6,483 bases of DNA, taken from CAYOBW01 sp964402115 (GTDB lineage Bacteria > Verrucomicrobiota > Kiritimatiellia > UBA8416 > CAYOBW01). Shown here piece by piece: positions 1 to 6,312 of this stretch. The stretch spans positions 1 to 6,483 of the forward strand of contig CAYOBW010000365.1 in assembly GCA_964402115.1 (NCBI GenBank), written 5' to 3'. Under the pieces are notes generated by a model that was given only the letters and a program-made list of their open reading frames with translations, did not search any database and was not told the origin of the DNA. Position 1 is the first letter of the stretch. Each line of letters begins with the position of its first letter. Made by a program: the position numbers and the translations under genes.

Positions 1-34
1 ACTGTTCACCGTTCACTGACCACTGTTCACTGTC
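1..34. repeat. 7-base tandem repeat, consensus CACTGTT
   Basis: Five heptamers follow each other: (C)ACTGTT, CACCGTT, CACTGAC, CACTGTT and CACTGTC. The tract meets the window edge, so it may be longer. Heptamer tracts of this kind are usually intergenic, yet the stop codon of the HTH gene (13-15) lies inside it. Confidence 0.75.
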
Positions 35-504
35 CCAGCCCACTCCCGCTCCCCTCCACCGGAGGGGTGGCCGAAGGCCGGGGTGGGTCCTCCCTCTCGC
101 CCGCGGGGAGAGGGCCGGGGTGAGGGGTACTGCCCACCGCCCACCGCCCGCCGCCCCGGGGCGGCGTCACGCCGTAGCTCTGCGGAGGCGGACCGCTTCT
201 CCCGCTCCTCCTCGCGCACCTCCGCCGCCCGCTTGCGAAACTCCTCGCTCTCCAGGTACGCCTCGATCTCCGACATCCGGAACTTCCGCCGGCCTCCCAG
301 CGAGTGTCCGGGCACGCCCCACCGCCACAGCGAGCACGCGCTCACCCCCAGCCGCCGCGCGCACTCGTTCAACGTGAGGTATCGCTCCGTTTCCCGCTTC
401 GCCGGCACCACGGCCTCCCCCCTCAGCATTCGCAGCGCCGCTTCCTTCCGCTCCGCCGGCGCCGCCATAACCGCCGCCAGCAAATCCCCCGTCAGGTCAT
501 TCAT
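13..504 (-). CDS. Excisionase/MerR-type helix-turn-helix protein with a repeat-derived tail
   Basis: This small, probable DNA-binding protein has about 163 residues. Residues about 42-84 carry the excisionase/HTH_17 pattern: YLTLNECARRLGVS, then SLWRWG, then GGRRKFRMSEIEAYL. This is a winged helix-turn-helix as found in Xis proteins, phage regulators and MerR-like activators. A charged, probably helical stretch follows at about 87-112. The last 40 or so residues are rich in Pro, Gly, Ser and Arg and are encoded by intergenic-type repeat DNA, so they are probably not part of the original fold. I chose the ATG at 504 because AGGAGG (511-516) sits six bases before it; a GTG one codon upstream is also open but too close. 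The start overlaps the stop of the upstream small gene by eight bases (ATGAATGA), which suggests translational coupling. Target DNA is unknown, and no integrase is in the window. Confidence 0.72.
   Translation of the reverse strand: MNDLTGDLLAAVMAAPAERKEAALRMLRGEAVVPAKRETERYLTLNECARRLGVSACSLWRWGVPGHSLGGRRKFRMSEIEAYLESEEFRKRAAEVREEEREKRSASAELRRDAAPGRRAVGGGQYPSPRPSPRGREGGPTPAFGHPSGGGEREWAGTVNSGQ
51..127. repeat. GC-rich intergenic palindromic repeat (REP-like)
   Basis: Three successive hairpins are visible: CCCCTCC-acc-GGAGGGG (51-67), GGCC-gaa-GGCC (69-79) and CCCTCTC with GAGAGGG (92-114). The last is followed by CCGGGGTGAGGGG. From general knowledge this pattern is a common dispersed intergenic repeat in several GC-rich phyla, and it is often mistranslated as PSPRPSPRGRE, which is what the HTH reading frame shows here. 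Confidence 0.7.
132..166. repeat. GCCCACC heptamers running into an 18-bp palindrome
   Basis: GCCCACC, GCCCACC and GCCCGCC follow each other at 132-152 and run into a perfect palindrome at 149-166 (CGCCGCCCC with GGGGCGGCG). It lies at the boundary between the charged helix and the repeat-derived tail of the HTH protein. Confidence 0.55.
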
Positions 505-706
505 CACTCACCTCCTTTTCACGCAGCCCCCGGCGAATCGCCTCGACTCGCCGTGGATCCAACTTGAACAGCCCGGACTCCAAGGCTCTGATGACCATGC
601 GCAGGGTCTCCGTCGGCACCGCCGTCCAGGCCTTCCCGGCGTACGGTCCATCCGGAACCAGCTCGAAGTTCTCGCCGTACTGATCGCCGCTCGCTGCTGC
701 TGACAT
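497..706 (-). CDS. Small hypothetical protein, weakly DUF3820-like
   Basis: This 69-residue protein is translated from an ATG with a near-perfect Shine-Dalgarno, AGGAGGT at 712-718, five bases upstream. Residues 18-42 (PDGPYAGKAW, then VPTETLRMVI) resemble the short pattern of DUF3820, where a glycine-rich turn with Tyr-x-Gly-Lys is followed by a Leu/Val-Pro and a Leu-Arg-Trp/Val helix. That match is by eye and weak. The rest is charged and probably helical, with no signal peptide or membrane segment. Its last codons contain the ribosome-binding site of the HTH gene, which it overlaps by eight bases, so the two are likely co-translated and may act together. It begins directly after the terminator hairpin that follows the cyclase gene, so its promoter must lie in or very near that hairpin, or be supplied by read-through. 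No function can be assigned. Confidence 0.65.
   Translation of the reverse strand: MSAAASGDQYGENFELVPDGPYAGKAWTAVPTETLRMVIRALESGLFKLDPRRVEAIRRGLREKEVSDE
511..516 (-). promoter_or_regulatory. Shine-Dalgarno of the HTH gene, inside the upstream gene
   Basis: AGGAGG lies in the last codons of the 69-residue gene, six bases before ATG 504 and only three before the alternative GTG at 507. The spacing decides the ATG as start. Confidence 0.65.
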
Positions 707-711
707 GCCGC

Positions 712-718
712 ACCTCCT
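712..718 (-). promoter_or_regulatory. Strong Shine-Dalgarno of the 69-residue gene
   Basis: AGGAGGT lies five bases before the ATG at 706. It is the strongest ribosome-binding site in the window and supports the small ORF as a real gene. Confidence 0.7.
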
Positions 719-744
719 GTGTCGCCACCACCCCCGAAAACAGA

Positions 745-773
745 AAGACCCACGCCGGTCCGACGTGGGTCTT
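745..773 (-). terminator. Rho-independent terminator after the cyclase gene
   Basis: A perfect 10-bp stem (AAGACCCACG with CGTGGGTCTT) closes a 9-base loop. Read on the minus strand, the stem is followed by TCTGTTTT, a U-rich tail. It lies 134 bases past the cyclase stop codon and about 40 bases before the start of the next minus-strand gene, so it should end the cyclase transcript. On the plus strand no T-run follows, which fixes its direction. Confidence 0.8.
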
Positions 774-906
774 CATCTGCGTCCGTCCACGTCATCTCGT
801 GACGCGGGCAGCATCGCTCAGGATTCAGCTAACATGGAAATGGCGTATCGAGTACACCTCTTGGTTTATTGGGGGGTTAATGAGTACATGACCACGGAAC
901 TCGGGA
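774..906. other. Downstream region of the cyclase gene
   Basis: No gene is seen here. The part at about 836-890 is clearly richer in A and T than its surroundings and holds two direct copies of GAGTACA (850-856 and 882-888). CGTCA-TCTCG-TGACG forms a small hairpin at about 789-803. I could not find a promoter with good -35 and -10 boxes for the HTH gene pair. Confidence 0.4.
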
Positions 907-3900
907 TTACAGCTCCATCCAGAACAGCCCCATCCGCTTCTCGGACCGGATGAGCGACCCATAGAAGCCATACGGCATGCGCTTCTTGGACCTGTCGAGA
1001 GGGTTCCGGAAGAGGTGCGACATGGGTTGCGCCGCAAGCGCAACCGCACCGATCTGCTCCCGTTTCTTGTTCACTGCGGCGAGAATGACGTCGACCGTGC
1101 GCCTGTTCGCGGCGCCGAGCGCCGATTCAACGAACACCTGCAACGCGAGTTGCGCATTCACGAACGTCACGTCGTAGGTCGTCTTGCTCTGCTTGTCCAC
1201 CACGCGACTGAAGTCAGCCGAGATGTCGAAGCGCTTCCCGCTGGCAGCCAGCTTCGCGCCCAGCGCCTGCGGCACACTGGCCAACTCCTTCGGCGTCGCG
1301 TCGCCTGACTCTGGCGCGGCTACGTCCGTCGCCGTCGACGGCAGCGTGACGCCCGGGGAGACCGCCGCCGTCCGCCCTGGTCGCTTCTCATCCTGCTCTC
1401 CGCTGCACACCGTGCGCAGTGACCACAGCGTACTCGCGGCAGGAAAACCCTTCATCGCAACATCGGCATGCCGCTCCCACCGCAGCTCCTTGTGTCTGGC
1501 CGCACCCAGTTGGTCAATATCGCTCTTGGCCGTTTCGCTGAGCCAGACGCCTGCGCCTTCAAAGGCGTCAACCACGCGCGCCGCGAAGTTCACGGTCCCG
1601 CCGTACACATCGCTTTCTTCCACTTGCATCGGCCCGATATGGATGCCGGCCCGGATTCTCACGCACGCGTGGCCGGGTTCAGCACCCAGCGCGATCGCGT
1701 AGTCCAAAGCACAATCCGCTCTCTTGAAGGCCACCATGAAACTGTCGCCGACCGTCTTGATTTCCCGACCCTCGCACTGCGCGATCAACCTCCGGCTTTG
1801 CGCAAAGTGCGCCATTCGCACATCGTTCATGGCCTCGTCCCGGAGCCCCTCTCCCAGAGCCGTCGAACCAACCACATCGGTGAAGACCACCGCGAGCGTC
1901 ATCCGCTCTCCGCCGGCCCAGTCACGAAAACTCCGCGTGGTCGTCTCCCCCTTGGCCGACACGATGAAAGCGTCCAGGTTCCGCTGCCGGTCGGCCGACT
2001 CACCCATTGCCTCGACTTCTGATGGGAACCCGGCTTTCTCGGCGGATGTCGTGAGAGGCACCGATGCGCCGCACGGACAGTTGAACAGGGGCTTCCCCTG
2101 CGCCCTCAGCATTCTCACATAGGCATCAGGCACAGGCTCGCCGCAACGGCCGCACACAAAGACACGCACAAGCTCGACGCTGTCAACCAGTGCACGGCGC
2201 TTCGTATGATCCAGAACGAACTCCTCGAAGTGATACCGCGTCTCGGCGCCAACCCGGTCCGCAAAGAAGAGGACGAAGCGACCGCGAGCCTCCGCGAACT
2301 CTTGCACAAACAGCCCGCACTTGCCACCCGTCCTGGCCGTGAAGACCGCCGCGTTGCGCCACATCTCCACGCGTTTCGTCGTGAAGAGTCCGCTGTGCCC
2401 AAGTCGCACCACCAGGGTTGCATAGACGCTCTGAACGGGTCCGTCGAATGTGATCACCACCGCCTTCCCCCTTGGCTCAGGGGCATCCTCGTAGTCCCGA
2501 TTGAACTGCGACGGAAAGACCAGATACCGTCCATCGTTGGCGTTCTCTCGCAAGGCAAGGTCGTTTCTGACCAGTTCCTCCACCGTCGCATGCAGCAGCA
2601 ACTGCTCCTGGCCGGCATGCGCAATCCGTTGCTCGCCCGGCACGAAGAACTTCCCCGCCAGGGCGACGTCTTCCGCCAGTGAACCCAGACCGTCCGGCTC
2701 ATCCTTGGCCGCGTTGACCATGGCGGACGCGTACGCGTCCAGTAACTCCGGTTGCAGCAGCACGTAGTCGCCGAAGGTAAGTCGGCGGACCAGGTCGCGG
2801 TTCTCGAGCAAACCGACACACGCGTTGAAATGATCGCGGAGGTTCAGCCCCCGTGCCTCGCGCTCCGGAACCTGCCGAGCGAACTCGCTGCAAAGCTGGC
2901 ACACCGGCGCCAGGAGCTGCCCGGACTTCTTCACGTTGAAGAGGAAGGCCTTGATGTCGGTGAAGAACAGAGACGATGACACTTCGGGCAGCGTTCTCCA
3001 GTCAATCGCGCGCTCAATCGCAATTCGGAGTTCCGCGATCCCCCATCCCTCCTTCGCGCTCGTCTTGAAGTACTGGTCAAACCCGAATTCCTTAAGGACC
3101 GCTTGCAGGCGCCGTTCGCCGATGGATGGGCCGCCTCGATCGTTGCGAGCGGACACCAGGAACTTCTTCATGGGAATCCCGGAGTCTCCCTGACGCTGTC
3201 GTGCGAGGCGGAGCGCACGATCCCAGTGCTGGACCCCGGCGAGGGGATCTGTCTCGCTGCGTGCGTCGAACACCACCAGCGCGACAGCCACTTCGTTCAG
3301 GTACAGCTGTTGGATGACGCGATACCCGGGTTGGCCGGCAAGATCCCACAGGAACGTCTCGCGGTAATGCTTGCCGTTGTTCTCGACCGGCACCTCGCAC
3401 GCATCGAAAGCCCACACGTGCCGCCCTGCCGTGGAGTCGGTTTCCTTGTACGGCTGGTTGTTGAGCACCAAGCTCAGGCCGCTCTTCCCAACGCCCGTGT
3501 CCCCAACCACGACCACTTTCGCGTTCAGATAGTGGGTGCTTGGCGCCGGCACGGCCCTGTGCACCACGGCGAGATCGAGTTCCCAGATATGCACAACGCT
3601 ATCCAGTTCTTCCCGACGAGCCCGCGGATCAGAGCCCACCGTCGCGAGGATCGGCAGGTGCGGGTGAAAGGCAAGACTGGGATACCAACTCGTCGACGCG
3701 GGTTCCGATATGGAAAGCAGGCAGTTGCCTGTGTCTACGTTCCATACGCGCACAGTGTTGTCACGCCCGTCCGCCTTCGACGCCAACAACGTCCCGTCGG
3801 CTGAGAACGCCACGCTGTTCACGTGGGCTACGTGCCCCTCCAGTGTGCGCAGGAGTCGGCGGGCGGAAACGTCCCACAGCTTCACCGTCCCATCCCAGGC

Positions 3901-4563
3901 GCTACTCGCCAGCAAATTCCTGCGCGGGTTGAAACTGACACACGTGAGGCCCAACCGATGCCCGCGGAGCTCGACGATTTGGCGTCCCGTCTCAGTGTCC
4001 CAGAGCATGATGGCGTTGTCATCGCTCCCGGACGCGAGGACTTTTCCCTGCGCATCGAACGCCAGTCCGTTAATGGGACCCAGGTGCCGGTCCTGGGCAC
4101 AGATGAGTTGCCCGCTGGCCGCATCCCACAGCTTGACTGTCGCGGTGGATCCGCCGCTGCACAGCATGCGCCCCGTCGGGTCGTAGGCGACACAGTAGAG
4201 CCGGCGCTGGTCCGTCGCAATGGTGCGACGAAGCGCGCCCGTACCGGCATCCCACTCGTTGAGATCGCCGTTCAGGTGGGCGGTGACAAACGTCTTGCCC
4301 GTTGGATCGAAGGCGACGCTGTAAGAACGGTTGTCGTTGAAGTCAAATGTTCGCAGACAACGCCACGTCTTTGCATCCCACAACCGGGTTGTCCCCCCGG
4401 CGGATGGTGTCGCCAGCAACTGCCCGTCCTGGGACCACGCAATATGTCCAATCCAGCCGGCATGCCCTCGCAGCGTGCGCACAAGGGTTACGCCCGCCGG
4501 CAACTTACTCCGCACCTCATCGTCCGCCAGCCGCCACTGCTCAGCCATCGCGCGCGTGGACAT
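907..4563 (-). CDS. WD40 - Roc/COR-like GTPase - zinc knuckle - class III adenylate cyclase fusion
   Basis: This 1218-residue protein is probably a cytoplasmic signal sensor that makes a cyclic nucleotide; no signal peptide or membrane segment is visible. Residues about 33-330 form seven WD40 blades ending in LWD, EWD, VWN or IWE motifs, enough for one closed propeller. Residues about 346-525 are a Ras/Roc GTPase: P-loop GDTGVGKS (354-361), DLAGQ (407-411), an unusual G4 SARND (471-475) and G5 TSAK (501-504). Residues about 530-780 look like a COR region, with a winged-helix part and then a beta-rich part. Cys804, Cys807, Cys829 and Cys831 form a likely zinc site. Residues about 885-1050 are a class III cyclase with metal Asp896 and Asp940, Lys936 and Asp985 for adenine selection, and Asn992 and Arg996. 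A Pro/Ala/Thr linker leads to an unrecognised domain at 1110-1218. The ATG has a weak upstream GGTGA. The next minus-strand hairpin is a terminator. Domain order is seen; signal and product are inferred. Confidence 0.95.
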   Translation of the reverse strand: MSTRAMAEQWRLADDEVRSKLPAGVTLVRTLRGHAGWIGHIAWSQDGQLLATPSAGGTTRLWDAKTWRCLRTFDFNDNRSYSVAFDPTGKTFVTAHLNGDLNEWDAGTGALRRTIATDQRRLYCVAYDPTGRMLCSGGSTATVKLWDAASGQLICAQDRHLGPINGLAFDAQGKVLASGSDDNAIMLWDTETGRQIVELRGHRLGLTCVSFNPRRNLLASSAWDGTVKLWDVSARRLLRTLEGHVAHVNSVAFSADGTLLASKADGRDNTVRVWNVDTGNCLLSISEPASTSWYPSLAFHPHLPILATVGSDPRARREELDSVVHIWELDLAVVHRAVPAPSTHYLNAKVVVVGDTGVGKSGLSLVLNNQPYKETDSTAGRHVWAFDACEVPVENNGKHYRETFLWDLAGQPGYRVIQQLYLNEVAVALVVFDARSETDPLAGVQHWDRALRLARQRQGDSGIPMKKFLVSARNDRGGPSIGERRLQAVLKEFGFDQYFKTSAKEGWGIAELRIAIERAIDWRTLPEVSSSLFFTDIKAFLFNVKKSGQLLAPVCQLCSEFARQVPEREARGLNLRDHFNACVGLLENRDLVRRLTFGDYVLLQPELLDAYASAMVNAAKDEPDGLGSLAEDVALAGKFFVPGEQRIAHAGQEQLLLHATVEELVRNDLALRENANDGRYLVFPSQFNRDYEDAPEPRGKAVVITFDGPVQSVYATLVVRLGHSGLFTTKRVEMWRNAAVFTARTGGKCGLFVQEFAEARGRFVLFFADRVGAETRYHFEEFVLDHTKRRALVDSVELVRVFVCGRCGEPVPDAYVRMLRAQGKPLFNCPCGASVPLTTSAEKAGFPSEVEAMGESADRQRNLDAFIVSAKGETTTRSFRDWAGGERMTLAVVFTDVVGSTALGEGLRDEAMNDVRMAHFAQSRRLIAQCEGREIKTVGDSFMVAFKRADCALDYAIALGAEPGHACVRIRAGIHIGPMQVEESDVYGGTVNFAARVVDAFEGAGVWLSETAKSDIDQLGAARHKELRWERHADVAMKGFPAASTLWSLRTVCSGEQDEKRPGRTAAVSPGVTLPSTATDVAAPESGDATPKELASVPQALGAKLAASGKRFDISADFSRVVDKQSKTTYDVTFVNAQLALQVFVESALGAANRRTVDVILAAVNKKREQIGAVALAAQPMSHLFRNPLDRSKKRMPYGFYGSLIRSEKRMGLFWMEL

Positions 4564-5066
4564 AGGCTACTTCACCCCCGATTGTCCCGGCCATCGAACC
4601 CGGGGGGCTTCGCTGGCGTTCCGCAAGTGCTGGGAGTTGAGCAAATGAGAAAAGATCATGGCACCGCCGTACACAGACACCCACGCGCCGCATGGCTGTA
4701 GCGCCGGTCATTCCGTGGGCTGATTACGTTCGACTCTTCAACGCGAAGCCGTTTCCCGCTGATCAAGAAAGCGGAACGCTGCCAAAAACGCTGCGGGGCG
4801 GTCAAACGCAAAACGGAACACAACGCTTACCCACGCGAAAGCCGGAGGAAGCGGAGAAATGTACCGCGCCACCGCGCCAAGCGCATTCGTGACGGCTGTG
4901 GCGGGATCCAAGAGGAAGGGGGGAAGCTGGGGGGAAACCAGCCCCCGCAGGCAAGCGTTCCCGCCAAGCTGTCGGTCATGGTGGACCGCTTCCGCCCTCC
5001 GCCGCACCACGCGCCGGCAATGCGTTTGTTGAGTGTTGAGACGCGCTCCCTATGCCTTTCTCCTTA

Positions 5067-5115
5067 CGCCGTGGTCTTGGATTCCTTGCCTGATCTCATC
5101 CCTCTTTGAGGAGGC
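5067..5115. repeat. Dispersed repeat, copy A
   Basis: This 49-base stretch matches copy B (6282-6330) at about 40 positions without gaps, in the same orientation. The first 29 bases differ at only two positions. It ends in a short CCTC/GAGG hairpin. On the minus strand one frame reads IRQGIQDHGVRRKA and then stops. Confidence 0.7.
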
Positions 5116-5118
5116 GAG

Positions 5119-5140
5119 AGGCTGCGGATCAGCGCAGCCT
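5119..5140. repeat. Perfect 8-bp stem hairpin next to repeat copy A
   Basis: AGGCTGCG and CGCAGCCT pair around a GATCAG loop. No T-run follows on either strand, so it is not a good intrinsic terminator. Copy B has a comparable palindrome, GCTGCGCAGC at 6329-6338, so the hairpin may belong to the repeat. Confidence 0.5.
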
Positions 5141-5187
5141 CAACCTCCGTCATTCTGTCGATGCTTGTCCGCCAGTTATGTTCCTAT

Positions 5188-5216
5188 GTCCGCCGTGACG
5201 GCCGGTGCCGGCGGAC
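5188..5216. repeat. Hairpin with 8-bp stem
   Basis: GTCCGCCG pairs with CGGCGGAC around a 13-base loop that itself contains a GCCGG/CCGGC element. It could end or stabilise the transcript of the putative lipoprotein gene, whose stop is about 70 bases away, but it lacks a T-run. Confidence 0.4.
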
Positions 5217-5287
5217 GACGTCAGGTCACCCGGCCCCAATCGAACGCTACTGTTGCAGGTTGAGACCCGTCCACCCACTGCAGTGTC

Positions 5288-6196
5288 TCATTTGCATACG
5301 TTCCAGAGCTTGACGTCGCCGTCGTCACCAACTACGACCCATGCATAGCGACCATCGCACGGGTCATCGTCATCCCCAAGAAGCCCCCATGCAAACCCGA
5401 AAGCGTGCCGGCGAGCTGTCCAGTGCGTCAGACTGCCTATCTCATGTCCATGCGACCTGAGATGTGCTTGGGCAATTGAAATCGCCTTCGCCCGCGGCAG
5501 TTGTCGATGCCGCGTTTGAGCGATCAAGCTGGCAACACTGCCCCTTGTGATGCGATTTGTCGCGATGGAATCAGCACTGATCATGCCACGATATGCATCT
5601 CCTCCCAACGCAAAGTAGTTCGTCGTAACAAGAGGCACTTCGGGACTGCCGAGGGCGCCGTGGGCATCCACAACGCGGTGAAGCAGCAGTAAAGCACGCA
5701 TAGGTGGGGCAGATGATCGAAGCGATGTCGCGAAAAACGTTACCTCAATGCGATGGGGACCCTGTGTCGGCTCGACCCACCGCTCGACATCGTATGCAGC
5801 GCCAGCGTATCCAGTATCCCCTACGAGCCACCAGTACCAGTTGGACGCTGACCCCATGCACACGACAAGTTCAGAAGGTCGGTCGGCGCGAGGCGCGAGG
5901 CAACCCGTTGTCAGCAAAGCGGCCGAGACGCACGCATATTGCCCTGCTCTAACGAAGCGGGCTATTAGTAATCCGCGTACTGAAGGGGAGATACGAACTC
6001 CGACTACTCTCGGCATGGCTGCTCTCTCCACTTTTGCTTTTGCCAGTAGCGTTCGGCTGCGCGGCGGTATGTCGGACGAACTCGCCTCGGCAGTGGAGGA
6101 GGAGAGGTCCTCGCCCAAGGGGGCAAGGTCACCGTCGAGGTTGGTGGTCGCGTGCATCGGCGTCGCCGCCGTCCGTGTAGTGTTCTTCCGTGTCAT
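5288..6196 (-). CDS. Hypothetical protein, putative lipoprotein
   Basis: I do not recognise this protein. From ATG 6196 it has 302 residues; from the internal ATG at 6016 it has 242. With the shorter form the N-terminus is Arg-rich, then a short hydrophobic run ends in SAALLTTGC, an acceptable lipobox with Cys at residue 39, so it could be an exported lipid-anchored protein. The longer form would bury this signal near residue 98, which argues for 6016, yet both starts have GGAG-type Shine-Dalgarno sequences. The C-terminal part (AKAISIAQAHL, then a DDDD cluster, then AWVVVGDDGDVKLWNV) loosely resembles a PepSY-like layout of helix followed by a strand pair, but this is not convincing. It lies 724 bases upstream of the cyclase gene on the same strand, between two copies of a repeat. 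Codon choice is less GC-rich than in the cyclase gene. That it is coding is likely; the start is uncertain. Confidence 0.6.
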   Translation of the reverse strand: MTRKNTTRTAATPMHATTNLDGDLAPLGEDLSSSTAEASSSDIPPRSRTLLAKAKVERAAMPRVVGVRISPSVRGLLIARFVRAGQYACVSAALLTTGCLAPRADRPSELVVCMGSASNWYWWLVGDTGYAGAAYDVERWVEPTQGPHRIEVTFFATSLRSSAPPMRALLLLHRVVDAHGALGSPEVPLVTTNYFALGGDAYRGMISADSIATNRITRGSVASLIAQTRHRQLPRAKAISIAQAHLRSHGHEIGSLTHWTARRHAFGFAWGLLGDDDDPCDGRYAWVVVGDDGDVKLWNVCK

Positions 6197-6312
6197 GTTC
6201 TGTCTCCCCGTCCCTCGCGCTCACGCAGAACACGCAGGCGCCGTCCGCGCCTGCGCTTTCCGCCATTGGACTGACTTCTTGCGCCGTGGTCCTCGATTCC
6301 TTGCCTGATCAT
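6193..6312 (-). CDS. Possible 39-residue Arg-rich leader ORF
   Basis: This very short open frame starts inside repeat copy B (MIRQGIEDHGAR) and becomes strongly Arg-rich. Its TGA overlaps the upstream candidate start of the putative lipoprotein gene as ATGA, the usual geometry of translational coupling. The only ribosome-binding candidate is GAGG, about three bases before the ATG, which is too close. It may be a leader peptide, a remnant of a gene carried by the repeat, or chance. Confidence 0.2.
   Translation of the reverse strand: MIRQGIEDHGARSQSNGGKRRRGRRLRVLREREGRGDRT

Larger units (their letters stand above)
4564..5287. other. 724-base gene-poor region upstream of the cyclase gene
   Basis: I see no convincing gene. 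The longest open frames are proline- or arginine-rich, of low complexity, and lack support. The region contains repeat copy A, the two hairpins listed separately, a direct repeat AACGCTGC at about 4775-4792, and near the end an imperfect inverted repeat TGAGAC/GTCTCA that reaches into the stop codon of the upstream gene. The cyclase promoter should lie here, but I could not pick out a clear -35/-10 pair. Confidence 0.5.

Noticed and set aside
1..166. CRISPR array
   Set aside because: The repeats are contiguous heptamers and hairpins without spacers.
83..703. 206-residue plus-strand open frame
   Set aside because: It lies antisense to the two small genes and is Ser/Arg/Pro-rich; the minus-strand genes have ribosome-binding sites and a recognisable HTH.
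907..4563. The cyclase gene as part of a Pycsar-type anti-phage system
   Set aside because: Pycsar pairs a pyrimidine cyclase with a cyclic-nucleotide-binding effector. The residues here fit an adenylate cyclase and no effector gene is present in the window.
3103..4701. Long plus-strand open frames (3103-3804 and 3823-4701)
   Set aside because: They are shadows of the GC-rich cyclase gene on the other strand; their translations show no domain and an odd His/Arg/Pro-rich make-up.
4738..5010. 90-residue minus-strand frame, and a 57-residue plus-strand frame at 4859-5032
   Set aside because: Both are low-complexity, no family is recognisable, and they lie in the gene-poor region; the plus-strand frame has a possible GGAG site, but nothing else supports it.
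5951..5970. Integron attC-like core (CTCTAAC)
   Set aside because: The core does not fit RYYYAAC and no partner core or integrase was found.
5241..6055. 12-base inverted match CGAACGCTACTG / CAGTAGCGTTCG (5241-5252 and 6044-6055)
   Set aside because: One or a few exact 12-base matches are expected by chance in a window of this length, and the flanks do not align.
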